Source: Flavobacteriales bacterium
GTDB lineage: Bacteria > Bacteroidota > Bacteroidia > Flavobacteriales > Weeksellaceae
Length of the DNA stretch: 49,589 nucleotides
Assembly: GCA_002747105.1 (NCBI GenBank)
Contig: PDSY01000021.1
Location: forward strand, 1 to 49,589
Direction of reading: 5' to 3'
Shown here piece by piece: positions 32,813-41,160 of this stretch (position 1 is the stretch's first letter; the number at the start of each line of letters is the position of its first letter). Below the pieces are notes generated by a model, which made no database searches, was not told the DNA's origin, and saw only the letters and a list, made by a program, of their open reading frames with translations. The position numbers and the translations under genes are program-made.

Positions 32813-32866
32813 AATTAAAAGATTGAAGGATTTAAAGATTAAGATTTTAAATTCTTCAATTTTTTT
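32813..32866 (+). terminator. Terminator made of inverted octad repeats
   Basis: Octads AATTAAAA, GATTGAAG, GATTTAAA and GATTAAGA are followed by the reverse-complement units TTTTAAAT and TCTTCAAT. The arms 32822-32836 and 32846-32860 pair over 15 bp (one G-T) around a 9-nt loop, and six T's follow. It is both a repeat array and a credible Rho-independent terminator of the mutase gene. Confidence 0.7.
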
Positions 32867-32893
32867 GTATAAACTTACATCACTCTTTGAAAT

Positions 32894-32929
32894 AAAAGTT
32901 TTTGATGTTGGGGGAATTGTATATATTTG
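32894..32929 (+). promoter_or_regulatory. Promoter segment, copy 1 of a duplicated element
   Basis: This 36-bp stretch ends in the -7 box TATATTTG (32922-32929) and contains TTTTTG 17 bp upstream. A copy with about 32 of 37 positions identical lies at 34467-34503. Confidence 0.65.
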
Positions 32930-32960
32930 GACAGTTTTTATAAATAAAATTAAATTTATT

Positions 32961-33530
32961 ATGAAAAAAATCATATCATGTTTTATTGTTTTACTCACAT
33001 TATATAATTGTGCATCTGTTAGTCAAAAACAATATAAAGGAGATTTAAATGTAAAGACTCAACTAAAAGAATTTAATGGAATTTATGATGCGTTTCCATA
33101 CTATTCTTATGAAAAAAAAGAAGAGAAAGACTTAAAAGAGGCAAAGCATATTTATATTTATGAAATAATGCAAAACACTGCACCTTATTATGATAAGATT
33201 AATTTTGAAACTTATGATAAAGTGAAAATTGAAATTCAAGGGAGTAACTCTTTATCTTATAGTCTAATTTCAAATAACGATCTGATAAAAAAGGGATTAA
33301 TTAACTTCACATTTAAGAATGGAATGATGAAATTAAAAAATAATTTTTATAAATGCGAAGGTGTTCCTTTTATTTTCGGTGGTTGTAGAGAGGGATTTGT
33401 CAAACTTGGAAAATCAAATAATGGAGATTTAATCATTCAAAAATCTTATGATCAATATGGGGCTATTTTATTTATTTTTGGAGCAGGGCTAAATCATAAT
33501 GTTGCATACAAGTATAAAAAGAATAATTAG
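32961..33530 (+). CDS. Putative lipoprotein of unknown function
   Basis: From ATG 32961 the product is 189 aa with a lipoprotein-type signal (MKKIISCFIVLLTLYNC, Cys17). The frame from 32823 is rejected because it reads through the terminator and promoter. The mature part has no motif I recognise; it contains KLKNNFYKCEGVPFIFGGC and ends with a Phe- and Gly-rich hydrophobic segment (ILFIFGAGLNHNVAYKY). It starts the accessory insert between the mutase and aminotransferase genes and shares its promoter sequence with the lipase-like gene at 34530. Confidence 0.7.
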   Translation: MKKIISCFIVLLTLYNCASVSQKQYKGDLNVKTQLKEFNGIYDAFPYYSYEKKEEKDLKEAKHIYIYEIMQNTAPYYDKINFETYDKVKIEIQGSNSLSYSLISNNDLIKKGLINFTFKNGMMKLKNNFYKCEGVPFIFGGCREGFVKLGKSNNGDLIIQKSYDQYGAILFIFGAGLNHNVAYKYKKNN

Positions 33531-33597
33531 AAAGCTTATAGCGTATTGGTTTTTGAAGGAATTTAAGTCTTAGTACTCAACTATTTGAATCAACTTA

Positions 33598-33669
33598 TAA
33601 TTTCGGTTATTTTGCAAAGTCTTGTGAATGACCGAAATATTTGTATTTTTACCCATAGTGGTATCAATG
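33598..33669 (+). repeat. Hairpin repeat, copy A
   Basis: Stem 33600-33611 pairs with 33627-33638 over 12 bp (one T-G) around a 15-nt loop TTGCAAAGTCTTGTG. The tail continues to ACCCATAGTGGTATCAATG. It is about 66/69 identical to copy B at 34333. An ATG in the right arm opens a short frame (MTEIFVFLPIVVSM) that stays in frame with the next gene. Confidence 0.85.
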
Positions 33670-33705
33670 TTTATTTGCTATCTAACATCAAAAATAATAT
33701 CAATA

Positions 33706-34287
33706 ATGAAAACTGAAATAAAATACATTGAAATAAAAAGTGGTTTTAGTGGTAATGGAACAGCGTGGATAGGTCTTGTGTCATTTTCGAAAAGTGGAAA
33801 AACAATTTACTTTAATGGGCAGGCTTTTCAAAGTTTAAATGGTAATGGAATATCAGGAAACTATTTTAATATCGAAAATGGAGATGAATATTGGATTTCA
33901 GGCGTTAAAAAAGATATGTCTGATAGACATCGATTTGGAAGTGGGAAAATTTTGGTAGAAAAAAGAATATTAAATGAGTATCTTAAAATTATCAATAGAA
34001 CAGCATTGCCCAAAAATAAATTTGATATTGTTGAAGTCAATACCAATATACCAACCCAAAAAATCTATGAATTAGAAAATGAAACTCATAATTCAGATGG
34101 GTTTGATAGGAATCTATATTTTAAAAAACCTTCAGAGTTAGCAACAGAAGAAATTGAATTTGTCATTGAAGAGTTAATGAAAGATGAAACCAACTGTAAG
34201 TATAGTAAAGGAAGAAAGTTTTATAAAAAAGCAAGATTTCAATTAGAAGTCGAACTGAATAAAAGAAAAAACAAATTAGTAGAATAA
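33706..34287 (+). CDS. Conserved hypothetical protein of the accessory insert
   Basis: From ATG 33706 the product is 193 aa and soluble: MKTEIKYIEIKSGFSGNGTA, then WIGLVSFSKSGKTIYFNGQA, YFNIENGDEYWISGVKKDM, and a Lys/Glu-rich helical C-terminus. Similar proteins appear sporadically in Bacteroidota as unnamed hypotheticals (from memory). I know no function. An upstream in-frame start at 33628 would add a membrane-like segment (FVFLPIVVSMFICYLTSKII) encoded by hairpin repeat A; if used, the protein would be membrane-anchored. Repeats A and B lie on either side of the gene. Confidence 0.65.
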   Translation: MKTEIKYIEIKSGFSGNGTAWIGLVSFSKSGKTIYFNGQAFQSLNGNGISGNYFNIENGDEYWISGVKKDMSDRHRFGSGKILVEKRILNEYLKIINRTALPKNKFDIVEVNTNIPTQKIYELENETHNSDGFDRNLYFKKPSELATEEIEFVIEELMKDETNCKYSKGRKFYKKARFQLEVELNKRKNKLVE

Positions 34288-34328
34288 AACTTTTAGATAT
34301 ATTAGGATAATTATAAAGTTCTAAACCC

Positions 34329-34401
34329 AAAATTTCGGTTATTTTGCAAAGTCTTGTGAATGACCGAAGTTTTTGTATTTTTACCCATAGTGGTATTAAT
34401 G
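34329..34401 (+). repeat. Hairpin repeat, copy B
   Basis: Stem 34329-34343 pairs with 34359-34373 over 15 bp (two T-G pairs); the 15-nt loop is identical to copy A. The right arm also opens the short frame MTEVFVFLPIVVLMYY then stop. The 34402-34466 stretch that follows is almost pure A/T with no recognisable feature. Confidence 0.85.
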
Positions 34402-34466
34402 TATTATTAATAATTATTAATCATTTAATTTAAATTATAATCAATTAAAATATTATTTTTTTAAGA

Positions 34467-34503
34467 AAAAGTTTTTAATATTGGTGGGGATTGTGTATAT
34501 TTG
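34467..34503 (+). promoter_or_regulatory. Promoter segment, copy 2 of a duplicated element
   Basis: The segment ends in TATATTTG (34496-34503), 26 bp before the ATG at 34530. It matches 32894-32929 at about 32 of 37 positions. Confidence 0.65.
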
Positions 34504-34529
34504 AGTATTCTAACCAAATTCAAAAACTT

Positions 34530-35678
34530 ATGGAAAAAAAACCAATTATTTTAATTCCAGGCATACAAGGAACAAAGTTATCGAGTATTAACGAGGTTGA
34601 CTTTAAAGCAATTTGGTCAGGCGTTAAAAAATATTTTTCTAATATACACAGGCTTACACTTCAATTTGATGGTGAAAGTGATAAAGGGCCAGAAAATATA
34701 ATAGAAAGAGCAGATGTTGAAAATTTAGCTTATTCGGAAATAGTCAATTATTTAAGAAGTATAGGGTATAGGGTATTTATTTTTGGTTATGACTGGAGAA
34801 AGTCTAATGAAAAATCTGCCGAAGAATTAAGTAAATTTGTAAAGAAAATTCAAAGGAAACTTAATGAATCAAAGATTAATTTTTTAACTCATAGTATGGG
34901 AGGATTAGTTCTTTCTGCTTATATGAAAAAACTCTCTTTAGAGGAGACAGATAGAATAATCAATAAAATAATTTTTACCGTTCCCCCATTTTTAGGCTCC
35001 ATTGAGGCTACATTTAATTTAGTCATAGGTAAATCGAGACTTTTTAATTCAAGTGATGATTTTAGAAAAATAGGAAGAACCTTTCCTGGATTATACGAGT
35101 TACTTCCCGTTTATAAAAACTCATATGTATTTGAAGATAATAGTGAATTTAATTTTTTTGATTTTCACACTTATTGGCAACAGGTTGAACACAATTCAAA
35201 AAAACCTTTGGAAAAGTATAGAGTGATCATTAATAGGTTGGCTAAATTAAAAGAAGTTCGAAATCAAAATAACTATATTTTTAATTTAAGTAAACTGGAT
35301 AGCAAAATCAGAAAAAGATTAATAATTTTAGTCGGAGGAGGAGAAAAAACACAGACCAAAATACTGATAAGGAAAAATATGGATAGATATAAATATTTTT
35401 TCGATTTTGAAGAATTTAATGATGAAGAAAATGACGCTGGAGATGGAACTGTTCCTCTAGTAAGTTCAGCTGTTTTTAAAGAGTCTATTACAACATTAAA
35501 AATAGATACAACATGGTTCGAAAAACGAATTGATTCAAAATTTATTATGTCTGATTGGCACGCCTTTTTTCTGAATAATGGTAAAATACAAAATATAATT
35601 AAACGCTTTTTTACTCCCAATTTCGAGTATAAAGAAGGCTGGTTTCAGTCTGCGGGAAAAAGAATTGAAAAACTATAA
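34530..35678 (+). CDS. LCAT-like alpha/beta-hydrolase (putative lipase/acyltransferase)
   Basis: From ATG 34530 the product is 382 aa; the 34491 start lies before the promoter box. It opens with the oxyanion-type PIILIPGIQGTKLSSI, typical of lecithin:cholesterol acyltransferase-like proteins. The nucleophile elbow is FLTHSMGGLVLSAY, the acid is in AGDGTVPLVSS, and the His is in MSDWHAFFLN. The catalytic triad therefore looks complete. No signal peptide is seen, so it would act in the cytoplasm, which is unusual for a lipase. Base composition is low in G+C compared with the flanking housekeeping genes, and repeats B and C bracket it, suggesting acquisition. Confidence 0.8.
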   Translation: MEKKPIILIPGIQGTKLSSINEVDFKAIWSGVKKYFSNIHRLTLQFDGESDKGPENIIERADVENLAYSEIVNYLRSIGYRVFIFGYDWRKSNEKSAEELSKFVKKIQRKLNESKINFLTHSMGGLVLSAYMKKLSLEETDRIINKIIFTVPPFLGSIEATFNLVIGKSRLFNSSDDFRKIGRTFPGLYELLPVYKNSYVFEDNSEFNFFDFHTYWQQVEHNSKKPLEKYRVIINRLAKLKEVRNQNNYIFNLSKLDSKIRKRLIILVGGGEKTQTKILIRKNMDRYKYFFDFEEFNDEENDAGDGTVPLVSSAVFKESITTLKIDTTWFEKRIDSKFIMSDWHAFFLNNGKIQNIIKRFFTPNFEYKEGWFQSAGKRIEKL

Positions 35679-35731
35679 TAAAGCAAGTTACAATATAGTA
35701 TTAATACCATTACTAGTCGAGTCTTAAACCC

Positions 35732-35804
35732 AAAGTTTCGGTTATTTCGCAAAGTCTTGTGAATAACTGGAACTTTTTGTATTTTTACGGGCAGTGATAT
35801 TAAT
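35732..35804 (+). repeat. Hairpin repeat, copy C (diverged)
   Basis: Stem 35732-35746 pairs with 35762-35776 over 15 bp although several bases differ from copies A and B; the changes occur on both sides and keep pairing (for example A-T in B becomes G-C in C). The loop differs at one base (TCGCAAAGTCTTGTG). The MTE short frame is destroyed. Copies B and C also share TAAACCCAAA before the stem. Confidence 0.8.
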
Positions 35805-35855
35805 TGACAACCAAAATAAAATAATCTTTTAATGATAAAAAAACAAAATAAAAAT

Positions 35856-37112
35856 ATGAAAGTATCAAAGTTAGCAGCCAATTTAGTAGGTTCGGAAATC
35901 GTGAAAATTGGAAATGAAGTCAATGATATGAAAGCCAAAGGAGCGAAAATAGCCAATCTAACCATTGGAGATTTAAATGCCAATATTTATCCTATCCCTG
36001 AATTATTAAAAAAGGAAATTCAGCAGGCTTATACGAATAATCTGACAAATTATCCACCAGCAGCAGGAATGAAAGAATTGCGAGAAAGTGTAATGAAAGA
36101 CCTGAAAAACCGTTGGGATTTGAACTATGGAATCGACGATGTATTGATTACAGCAGGTTCTCGACCATTAATTTATGCTACTTATAAAACGATTGTAGAT
36201 GAAGGAGATAAGGTGGTTTTCCCAATTCCATCTTGGAATAATAATCATTATTCTTATATGACTTCTGCCGATGTAATAGCCGTAAAAACAAAAGAAGAAC
36301 ATAATTTTTTACCTACTGCCGAAGATTTAAAACCTCATATCAAGGGTGCTGTTTTAGTGGCATTATGTTCACCTTTAAATCCTACGGGAACAATGTTTTC
36401 TAAGCAACAATTATCGGAGATTTGTGAATTAATTATCGAGGAAAACAAAAATAGAGGAGAAGACGAAAAGCCTCTGTATTTAATGTATGATCAAATTTAC
36501 GCTAACCTTACTTTTAATGAGAATGAGCATTTTAATCCTGTGAGTTTGTTTCCAGAAATGCAAGATTATACCATTTATATTGACGGGATTTCTAAATGTT
36601 TGGCAGCTACAGGAGTAAGAGTGGGTTGGGGATTTGGACCTTCCCATATTATTAATAGAATGAAGGCTTTAATGACGCATATTGGGGCTTGGGCGCCAAA
36701 AGCTGAGCAGGTGGCAGTAGCAAAATTCTATGAAAATAAAGCCGATGTAGATAGTTTTGTAAACAATTTTAAAGGAAAAATTCATAAGAGTTTAGAAGTT
36801 TTACACCAAGGAATTCAAAATATGAAATCCAAAGGAATGAAAGTAGAAAGCATTGAACCAATGGGAGCCATGTACTTGACCATTCAGTTGGATTATTTGG
36901 GGAAAACAACGCCAGCAGGTAAATTAATAGAAACAACTTCTGATTTGGTATTCTATTTAATTCAAGAAGGAGGCGTGGCATTGGTTCCGTTTTCAGCCTT
37001 TGGAGATGAACGAAATTCGCCTTGGTTCCGAGCATCAGCAGGAGGATTAAGTGTTGATGAAATCAAAGAAATGTTACCAAAATTAGAGGGAGCGTTGAGT
37101 AAATTGAGGTAA
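35856..37112 (+). CDS. Class I/II pyridoxal-phosphate aminotransferase
   Basis: From ATG 35856 the product is 418 aa (an ATG 8 codons upstream is possible). Fold-type I landmarks are ITAGSRPLIYATY, CSPLNPTGTMFSKQQ (the N-P-x-G motif), YLMYDQIYANL (Asp for the pyridine nitrogen and Tyr), and the PLP lysine in DGISKCLAATGVRVGW. The C-terminal Arg for the substrate carboxylate is in SPWFRASAGG. Substrate is not certain; aspartate or aromatic amino acids are most likely. Confidence 0.9.
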   Translation: MKVSKLAANLVGSEIVKIGNEVNDMKAKGAKIANLTIGDLNANIYPIPELLKKEIQQAYTNNLTNYPPAAGMKELRESVMKDLKNRWDLNYGIDDVLITAGSRPLIYATYKTIVDEGDKVVFPIPSWNNNHYSYMTSADVIAVKTKEEHNFLPTAEDLKPHIKGAVLVALCSPLNPTGTMFSKQQLSEICELIIEENKNRGEDEKPLYLMYDQIYANLTFNENEHFNPVSLFPEMQDYTIYIDGISKCLAATGVRVGWGFGPSHIINRMKALMTHIGAWAPKAEQVAVAKFYENKADVDSFVNNFKGKIHKSLEVLHQGIQNMKSKGMKVESIEPMGAMYLTIQLDYLGKTTPAGKLIETTSDLVFYLIQEGGVALVPFSAFGDERNSPWFRASAGGLSVDEIKEMLPKLEGALSKLR

Positions 37113-37113
37113 A

Positions 37114-37956
37114 ATGCAAAAGTTTCATTTATTAGTGTTCATTATATTAGGGCAATTTGTTTTTGCCCAAGAGCATCCTTATATATATACTAGTCCAGCT
37201 TTTCAATTTGAAAAGGGAACAATACAAAAAGTATTGGTGGATAAAACCAATCTAAGAGATACTCCGAATTTAGAGGGGAAAATTATTACTACCTTATATC
37301 AAGGGCAAGTTGTTAAGGTTATAAGCGAGACTAATAAAGTTCTACAATTAGGCAAAAGAGGTGCTCAGTGGTATAAAGTTAGTTTTCATCTTAATGGAGA
37401 AACGAAAACGGGTTATATTTGGGGAGCCAATTTATGTATAGGTTATCGACATCTAGATGGCTACGATTTTCTTTTTGGTGCATCAAATACAGAAAAGGAG
37501 GTTCTAAAAATGGAGGTCAAGGTCTTAAAAGATAAGAAATATTTACAGAGCGTTTTCTTTGATGTAAGTTTTGAAGAGAGTCTTTCTTTTGTTTTTTTTA
37601 AATGGTTAAATACCAATAAAGGTTTAGATGGTGTAGAAAATATTTTGTCCGCAATGGTTTCAGGAGAAGCGTGTGGAATTCCTACTTATACTCAAAATAT
37701 GCTTTGGTATAAAGGAAGGTTAAAACCTTTTCCATTGTTAATGAGTGTAAGTGATGCAGGTGTTTTTTATCATGCTGAGGAATTTGTTTTTCCGAATGAT
37801 AAAGGAGGAAAAGAGGGTCAGATTATTTTAAAAATCGAAGAGTCCGAAGTGGAAAATTCCGATGAAGAAGATGATGAAAAATGGAAGTATAAAACTAAAA
37901 AATCAGAAGCCATTTATCATTTAGATCAAAACCATAATATCATTAAAATTAATTAA
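37114..37956 (+). CDS. Secreted SH3-domain protein
   Basis: The product (280 aa) has a signal peptide (MQKFHLLVFIILGQFVFAQ), then a bacterial SH3 domain (about 38-107: KVLVDKTNLRDTPNLEGKI, WYKVSFHLNGETKTGYIWG) and a C-terminal domain with no name known to me, ending in an acidic stretch (ESEVENSDEEDDEKW). SH3b domains often bind cell-wall peptides or surface ligands. It follows the aminotransferase stop by 1 bp and touches kdsB, so all three are co-transcribed. Confidence 0.8.
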   Translation: MQKFHLLVFIILGQFVFAQEHPYIYTSPAFQFEKGTIQKVLVDKTNLRDTPNLEGKIITTLYQGQVVKVISETNKVLQLGKRGAQWYKVSFHLNGETKTGYIWGANLCIGYRHLDGYDFLFGASNTEKEVLKMEVKVLKDKKYLQSVFFDVSFEESLSFVFFKWLNTNKGLDGVENILSAMVSGEACGIPTYTQNMLWYKGRLKPFPLLMSVSDAGVFYHAEEFVFPNDKGGKEGQIILKIEESEVENSDEEDDEKWKYKTKKSEAIYHLDQNHNIIKIN

Positions 37957-38682
37957 ATGAAAATAATAGCAGTTATTCCAGCGAGATACGAGGCGAGTCG
38001 ATTTCCAGGTAAATTGATGAAAAAACTAGGGGAGAAATCCGTTATCGCAACCACTTATGAAAATGTAGTGGAAACCGATTTATTTGATGAAGTTTTGGTA
38101 GCCACAGATTCCGAAATTATTTTTGATGAAATTCAAAATATCGGTGGGAGAGTGGTGATGACAGGTGAACACGAAACAGGAAGCGACCGAATTGCCGAGG
38201 CAGTTCAAGATGTTGATTGTGATATTGTGGTCAATGTGCAAGGCGATGAACCGTTCTTAAAGAAAGAGCCTTTAGCACAGTTGATAAAGGTTTTCAAAAC
38301 CGATGATAAAAAGGAAATTTCTTTGGCATCGTTAAAGATTAAATTAACAGAAAAAGAAGAAATTGAAAACCCTAATAATGTAAAAGTCATTACCGATTTA
38401 CAAGGTTTTGCGATGTATTTCTCTCGTGCTGTGATTCCATTTCATAGAGATAAAGAGATGGAAGCTGAATATTTTAAACACATTGGTGTGTATGCTTTTA
38501 GAAAGGAGGCTTTAGTGAAGTTTGCCAATTTACCGATAACGCCTTTGGAAAAATTAGAAAAAATAGAGTGCATTCGTTATTTAGAAAACGGAATGAAAAT
38601 GAAACTTTTAGAAACCGAATTTATCGGCGTAGGTATAGACACGCCAGAGGATTTAGAGAAAGCAAGAATTTTAATCAAATGA
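37957..38682 (+). CDS. kdsB: 3-deoxy-manno-octulosonate cytidylyltransferase
   Basis: The product (241 aa) activates Kdo to CMP-Kdo for the lipopolysaccharide inner core. It has AVIPARYEASRFPGKLMKKL, the nucleotide-binding signature, followed by VVNVQGDEPFL with the metal-binding Asp, GVYAFRKEALVKFANLP and PLEKLEKIECIRYLENG. It confirms a Gram-negative LPS-bearing host. It overlaps the next gene (ATGA). Confidence 0.96.
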   Translation: MKIIAVIPARYEASRFPGKLMKKLGEKSVIATTYENVVETDLFDEVLVATDSEIIFDEIQNIGGRVVMTGEHETGSDRIAEAVQDVDCDIVVNVQGDEPFLKKEPLAQLIKVFKTDDKKEISLASLKIKLTEKEEIENPNNVKVITDLQGFAMYFSRAVIPFHRDKEMEAEYFKHIGVYAFRKEALVKFANLPITPLEKLEKIECIRYLENGMKMKLLETEFIGVGIDTPEDLEKARILIK

Positions 38683-39344
38683 AAAATAAAATCATTCAGC
38701 TATTAATGGTATTGATTTCCTTGGGTTTGTTTGGGCAAACGGGAAAAGAAATTATAGAGAAAAATATAGAGAAATCAGGTGGCGCAAGAGCTTGGAAATT
38801 ATTGCATACCATTCAATTAAAAGGTAGTGTGACGCTAAGCCTTACCGAAGAATTTCCTATCGAAATTTTACAAGCAAGACCTAACCTTACCAAAACTTCC
38901 ATTTGGATAAATAACCAAAAAAGAACCATCGAAGGTTTTGACGGGAAGCAAGGTTACGAAATTGATTATGCTAAAAATCAGTTGGTGGTGAATCCTCAAT
39001 ACAAAGTTCAGAGTTTTGATAATGACTTTTTAGACTTTGAAAACAAAGGTTTTAAGGCTCGTTTTTTAGGGAAAGAAAATATTGATGGAATATCAACTTA
39101 CAAGGTCGAGCTTACCAAAAATGTCAATAAAACTTATTATTATTTCGATACAAAAACCTATATGCTCATCAAAGAAGAAAATCAAGAAGAGACTTTATTG
39201 TATAAAAATTATAAGCGAATAGGCAATCTCTTTTTTCCATTTAGGATAGAAGGTTCTAATCCTAAAAAAAAGACAGATTATGTCTTGAACTTTAATGAAA
39301 TTAAAACCAATAAAGCCTTTCCTAAAAGTACATTTCGATTTTAA
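38679..39344 (+). CDS. LolA-like outer-membrane lipoprotein-sorting-type protein
   Basis: From ATG 38679, which overlaps the kdsB stop, the product is 221 aa. The longer frame is rejected because its first 37 residues are kdsB sequence in another frame. A signal peptide (IIQLLMVLISLGLFGQ) precedes a periplasmic domain with KNIEKSGGARAWKLLHTIQL, KTYYYFDTKTYMLIKEENQ and FFPFRIEG. These match the LolA/LppM-like half-barrel proteins found in Bacteroidota operons. True lipoprotein transfer activity is not shown. Confidence 0.78.
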   Translation: MKNKIIQLLMVLISLGLFGQTGKEIIEKNIEKSGGARAWKLLHTIQLKGSVTLSLTEEFPIEILQARPNLTKTSIWINNQKRTIEGFDGKQGYEIDYAKNQLVVNPQYKVQSFDNDFLDFENKGFKARFLGKENIDGISTYKVELTKNVNKTYYYFDTKTYMLIKEENQEETLLYKNYKRIGNLFFPFRIEGSNPKKKTDYVLNFNEIKTNKAFPKSTFRF

Positions 39345-39357
39345 GATTTAATGGAAT

Positions 39358-39398
39358 AACAAAAACGCCCAATCTTCAAAAAATTGGGCGTTTTTGTT
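39358..39398. terminator. Strong bidirectional terminator
   Basis: A 16-bp perfect stem (39358-39373 with 39383-39398) with a GC core CGCCCAAT/ATTGGGCG and A/T flanks. The T tract reads in both directions, serving the convergent LolA-like and symporter genes. Confidence 0.92.
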
Positions 39399-39417
39399 AT
39401 TTTAGAAAAGTGAAGTT

Positions 39418-40998
39418 TTAAACATTCTTTATTACTTTCATATATTTTTCAAGTTCTTTCTTTACTTTTGGAGCGAGGATAACAATTCCTACCATATTGG
39501 GTACCATCATGGCAAAAATCATTGCATCAGAGAATCCCATTACCGAGTCTAAACTTGCTGCTGCTCCAATAATCACAAATACACAAAATAAAGTTTTGTA
39601 AGCGTATTCTGCTTTTTTACTTTTCCCAAAAAGGTATGCCCAACCTTGATAACCATAGTAAGACCAAGAAATCATACTACTAAAAGCAAATAATAATACA
39701 GCCAATGTCAATACATAAGGGAACCAAGAAATCGCTGATTCAAATGCTCCTGAAGTTAATAAAATCGCCTGACTCGTAGTCGAATTCGCATTTTCTGCAT
39801 TTACATTTCCTGTAATAATTAATACCAAAGCAGTCATAGTACAAATCACAACCGTGTCGATAAAAGGCTCTAATAAGGCTACTAAACCTTCTGACGCCGC
39901 ATATTTTGTTTTCACTGCCGAGTGAGCAATAGATGCAGAACCAATCCCTGCCTCGTTTGAAAATGCCGCTCTCCTAAACCCTTGTACCAAAACACCAGCC
40001 ACTCCACCTGCGATTCCCATTGGACTAAACGCTCCATCGATAATTTGCATAAAAGCATCATCTATTAAGGTAAAATTACTGAAAATGACAAATAGAGATG
40101 CCAAAACATAAATTCCTACCATAAAAGGTACGATTTTATCTGTTACTTTTGCAATAGATTTTATTCCTCCAATGATGACAATACCTACTAATATCGCCAT
40201 TATCATTCCAAATAACCAACCATTTCCAGCCAAAACGGAAGATTCTCCACCAGAAATATTTTGTAATAATTGAAAAGATTGATTGACTTGGAACATATTT
40301 CCTCCTCCAAAAGAAGCTCCAATCACGAAGATAGAGAACAAAATTGCCAATATTCTTCCTAATCCTGTAAAACCAATGGATTTCAGCCCTTTAGATAAGA
40401 AATACATTGGACCTCCATAAACGGTTCCGTCTTCGGAAATATCTCTGTATTTTACCCCCAAGGTACATTCTACAAATTTCGATGCCATTCCCAAAAGTCC
40501 TGCAATAATCATCCAAAAAGTAGCACCCGCTCCACCAATGGAAACTGCAATGGCTACCCCTGCGATATTTCCCAAACCTACCGTTGCAGAAAGAGCAGCC
40601 GTCAAGGCTTGAAAATGAGAAACTTCTCCTGTATGACCTTCGATGGCAATGGTTTCTATATGGTCGCCATCGGTTAAGTCTCCTGCACCGTGTAAAGGTT
40701 CGTGGTGGTCTATATTATCATATTTTCCTCGGATAATATTCAAGGAAGTTTTGATGCCTGTAAAGTTGATGAATTTGAAATAAATCGTAAAGTATAAAGC
40801 TCCTAAAATTAATGGAAATAACACCCAATAGACATTGACACCCTCTGCAAATTTAATTTCATAAAAGATAAAATCTACAAACCATTTGGTCGCTTTTCCA
40901 AAATTTTCATCAATTTTTTCGTCGATTCCTTTTTCTTGGGCAAAGGTCATTAATGGAAGTAAAAGTCCCATTAAGGCGAATACTTTTCGTTTATTCAT
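39418..40998 (-). CDS. Alanine/glycine:cation symporter (AGCS family)
   Basis: The product (526 aa) is a sodium-coupled amino-acid carrier with 10-12 helices. The first is signal-like (MNKRKVFALMGLLLPLMTFA), usual in Bacteroidota members. The core signature is ALSATVGLGNIAGVAIAVSI, followed by GPMYFLSKGLK, GFRRAAFSNEAGIGSASIAH and SWSYYGYQGWAYLFG. It is monocistronic and faces a strong terminator. Substrate is inferred as alanine or glycine. Confidence 0.93.
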   Translation of the reverse strand: MNKRKVFALMGLLLPLMTFAQEKGIDEKIDENFGKATKWFVDFIFYEIKFAEGVNVYWVLFPLILGALYFTIYFKFINFTGIKTSLNIIRGKYDNIDHHEPLHGAGDLTDGDHIETIAIEGHTGEVSHFQALTAALSATVGLGNIAGVAIAVSIGGAGATFWMIIAGLLGMASKFVECTLGVKYRDISEDGTVYGGPMYFLSKGLKSIGFTGLGRILAILFSIFVIGASFGGGNMFQVNQSFQLLQNISGGESSVLAGNGWLFGMIMAILVGIVIIGGIKSIAKVTDKIVPFMVGIYVLASLFVIFSNFTLIDDAFMQIIDGAFSPMGIAGGVAGVLVQGFRRAAFSNEAGIGSASIAHSAVKTKYAASEGLVALLEPFIDTVVICTMTALVLIITGNVNAENANSTTSQAILLTSGAFESAISWFPYVLTLAVLLFAFSSMISWSYYGYQGWAYLFGKSKKAEYAYKTLFCVFVIIGAAASLDSVMGFSDAMIFAMMVPNMVGIVILAPKVKKELEKYMKVIKNV

Positions 40999-41160
40999 AC
41001 TTATTTTTTTATTTCAAGCGAACAATATACAAAAAAATGAATTAACGCCGAAAAAAAATATTATCCAATCAGGGCAGAATCATGCTTCGTTAAAATATTT
41101 TAAAAATAAAGCAAACTGATTTAATCATTAAAAAAACAGTATTTTAGAAATTACATTTCA

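Noticed and set aside
33541..33597. Possible terminator after the lipoprotein gene at 32961
   Set aside because: No stem with a T run could be found in this stretch; only the hairpin repeat follows, and its stem is not followed by a clean T tract.
38568..38678. Long N-terminus of the LolA-like protein
   Set aside because: It overlaps kdsB in another frame; the ATG at 38679 overlapping the kdsB stop gives a signal peptide.
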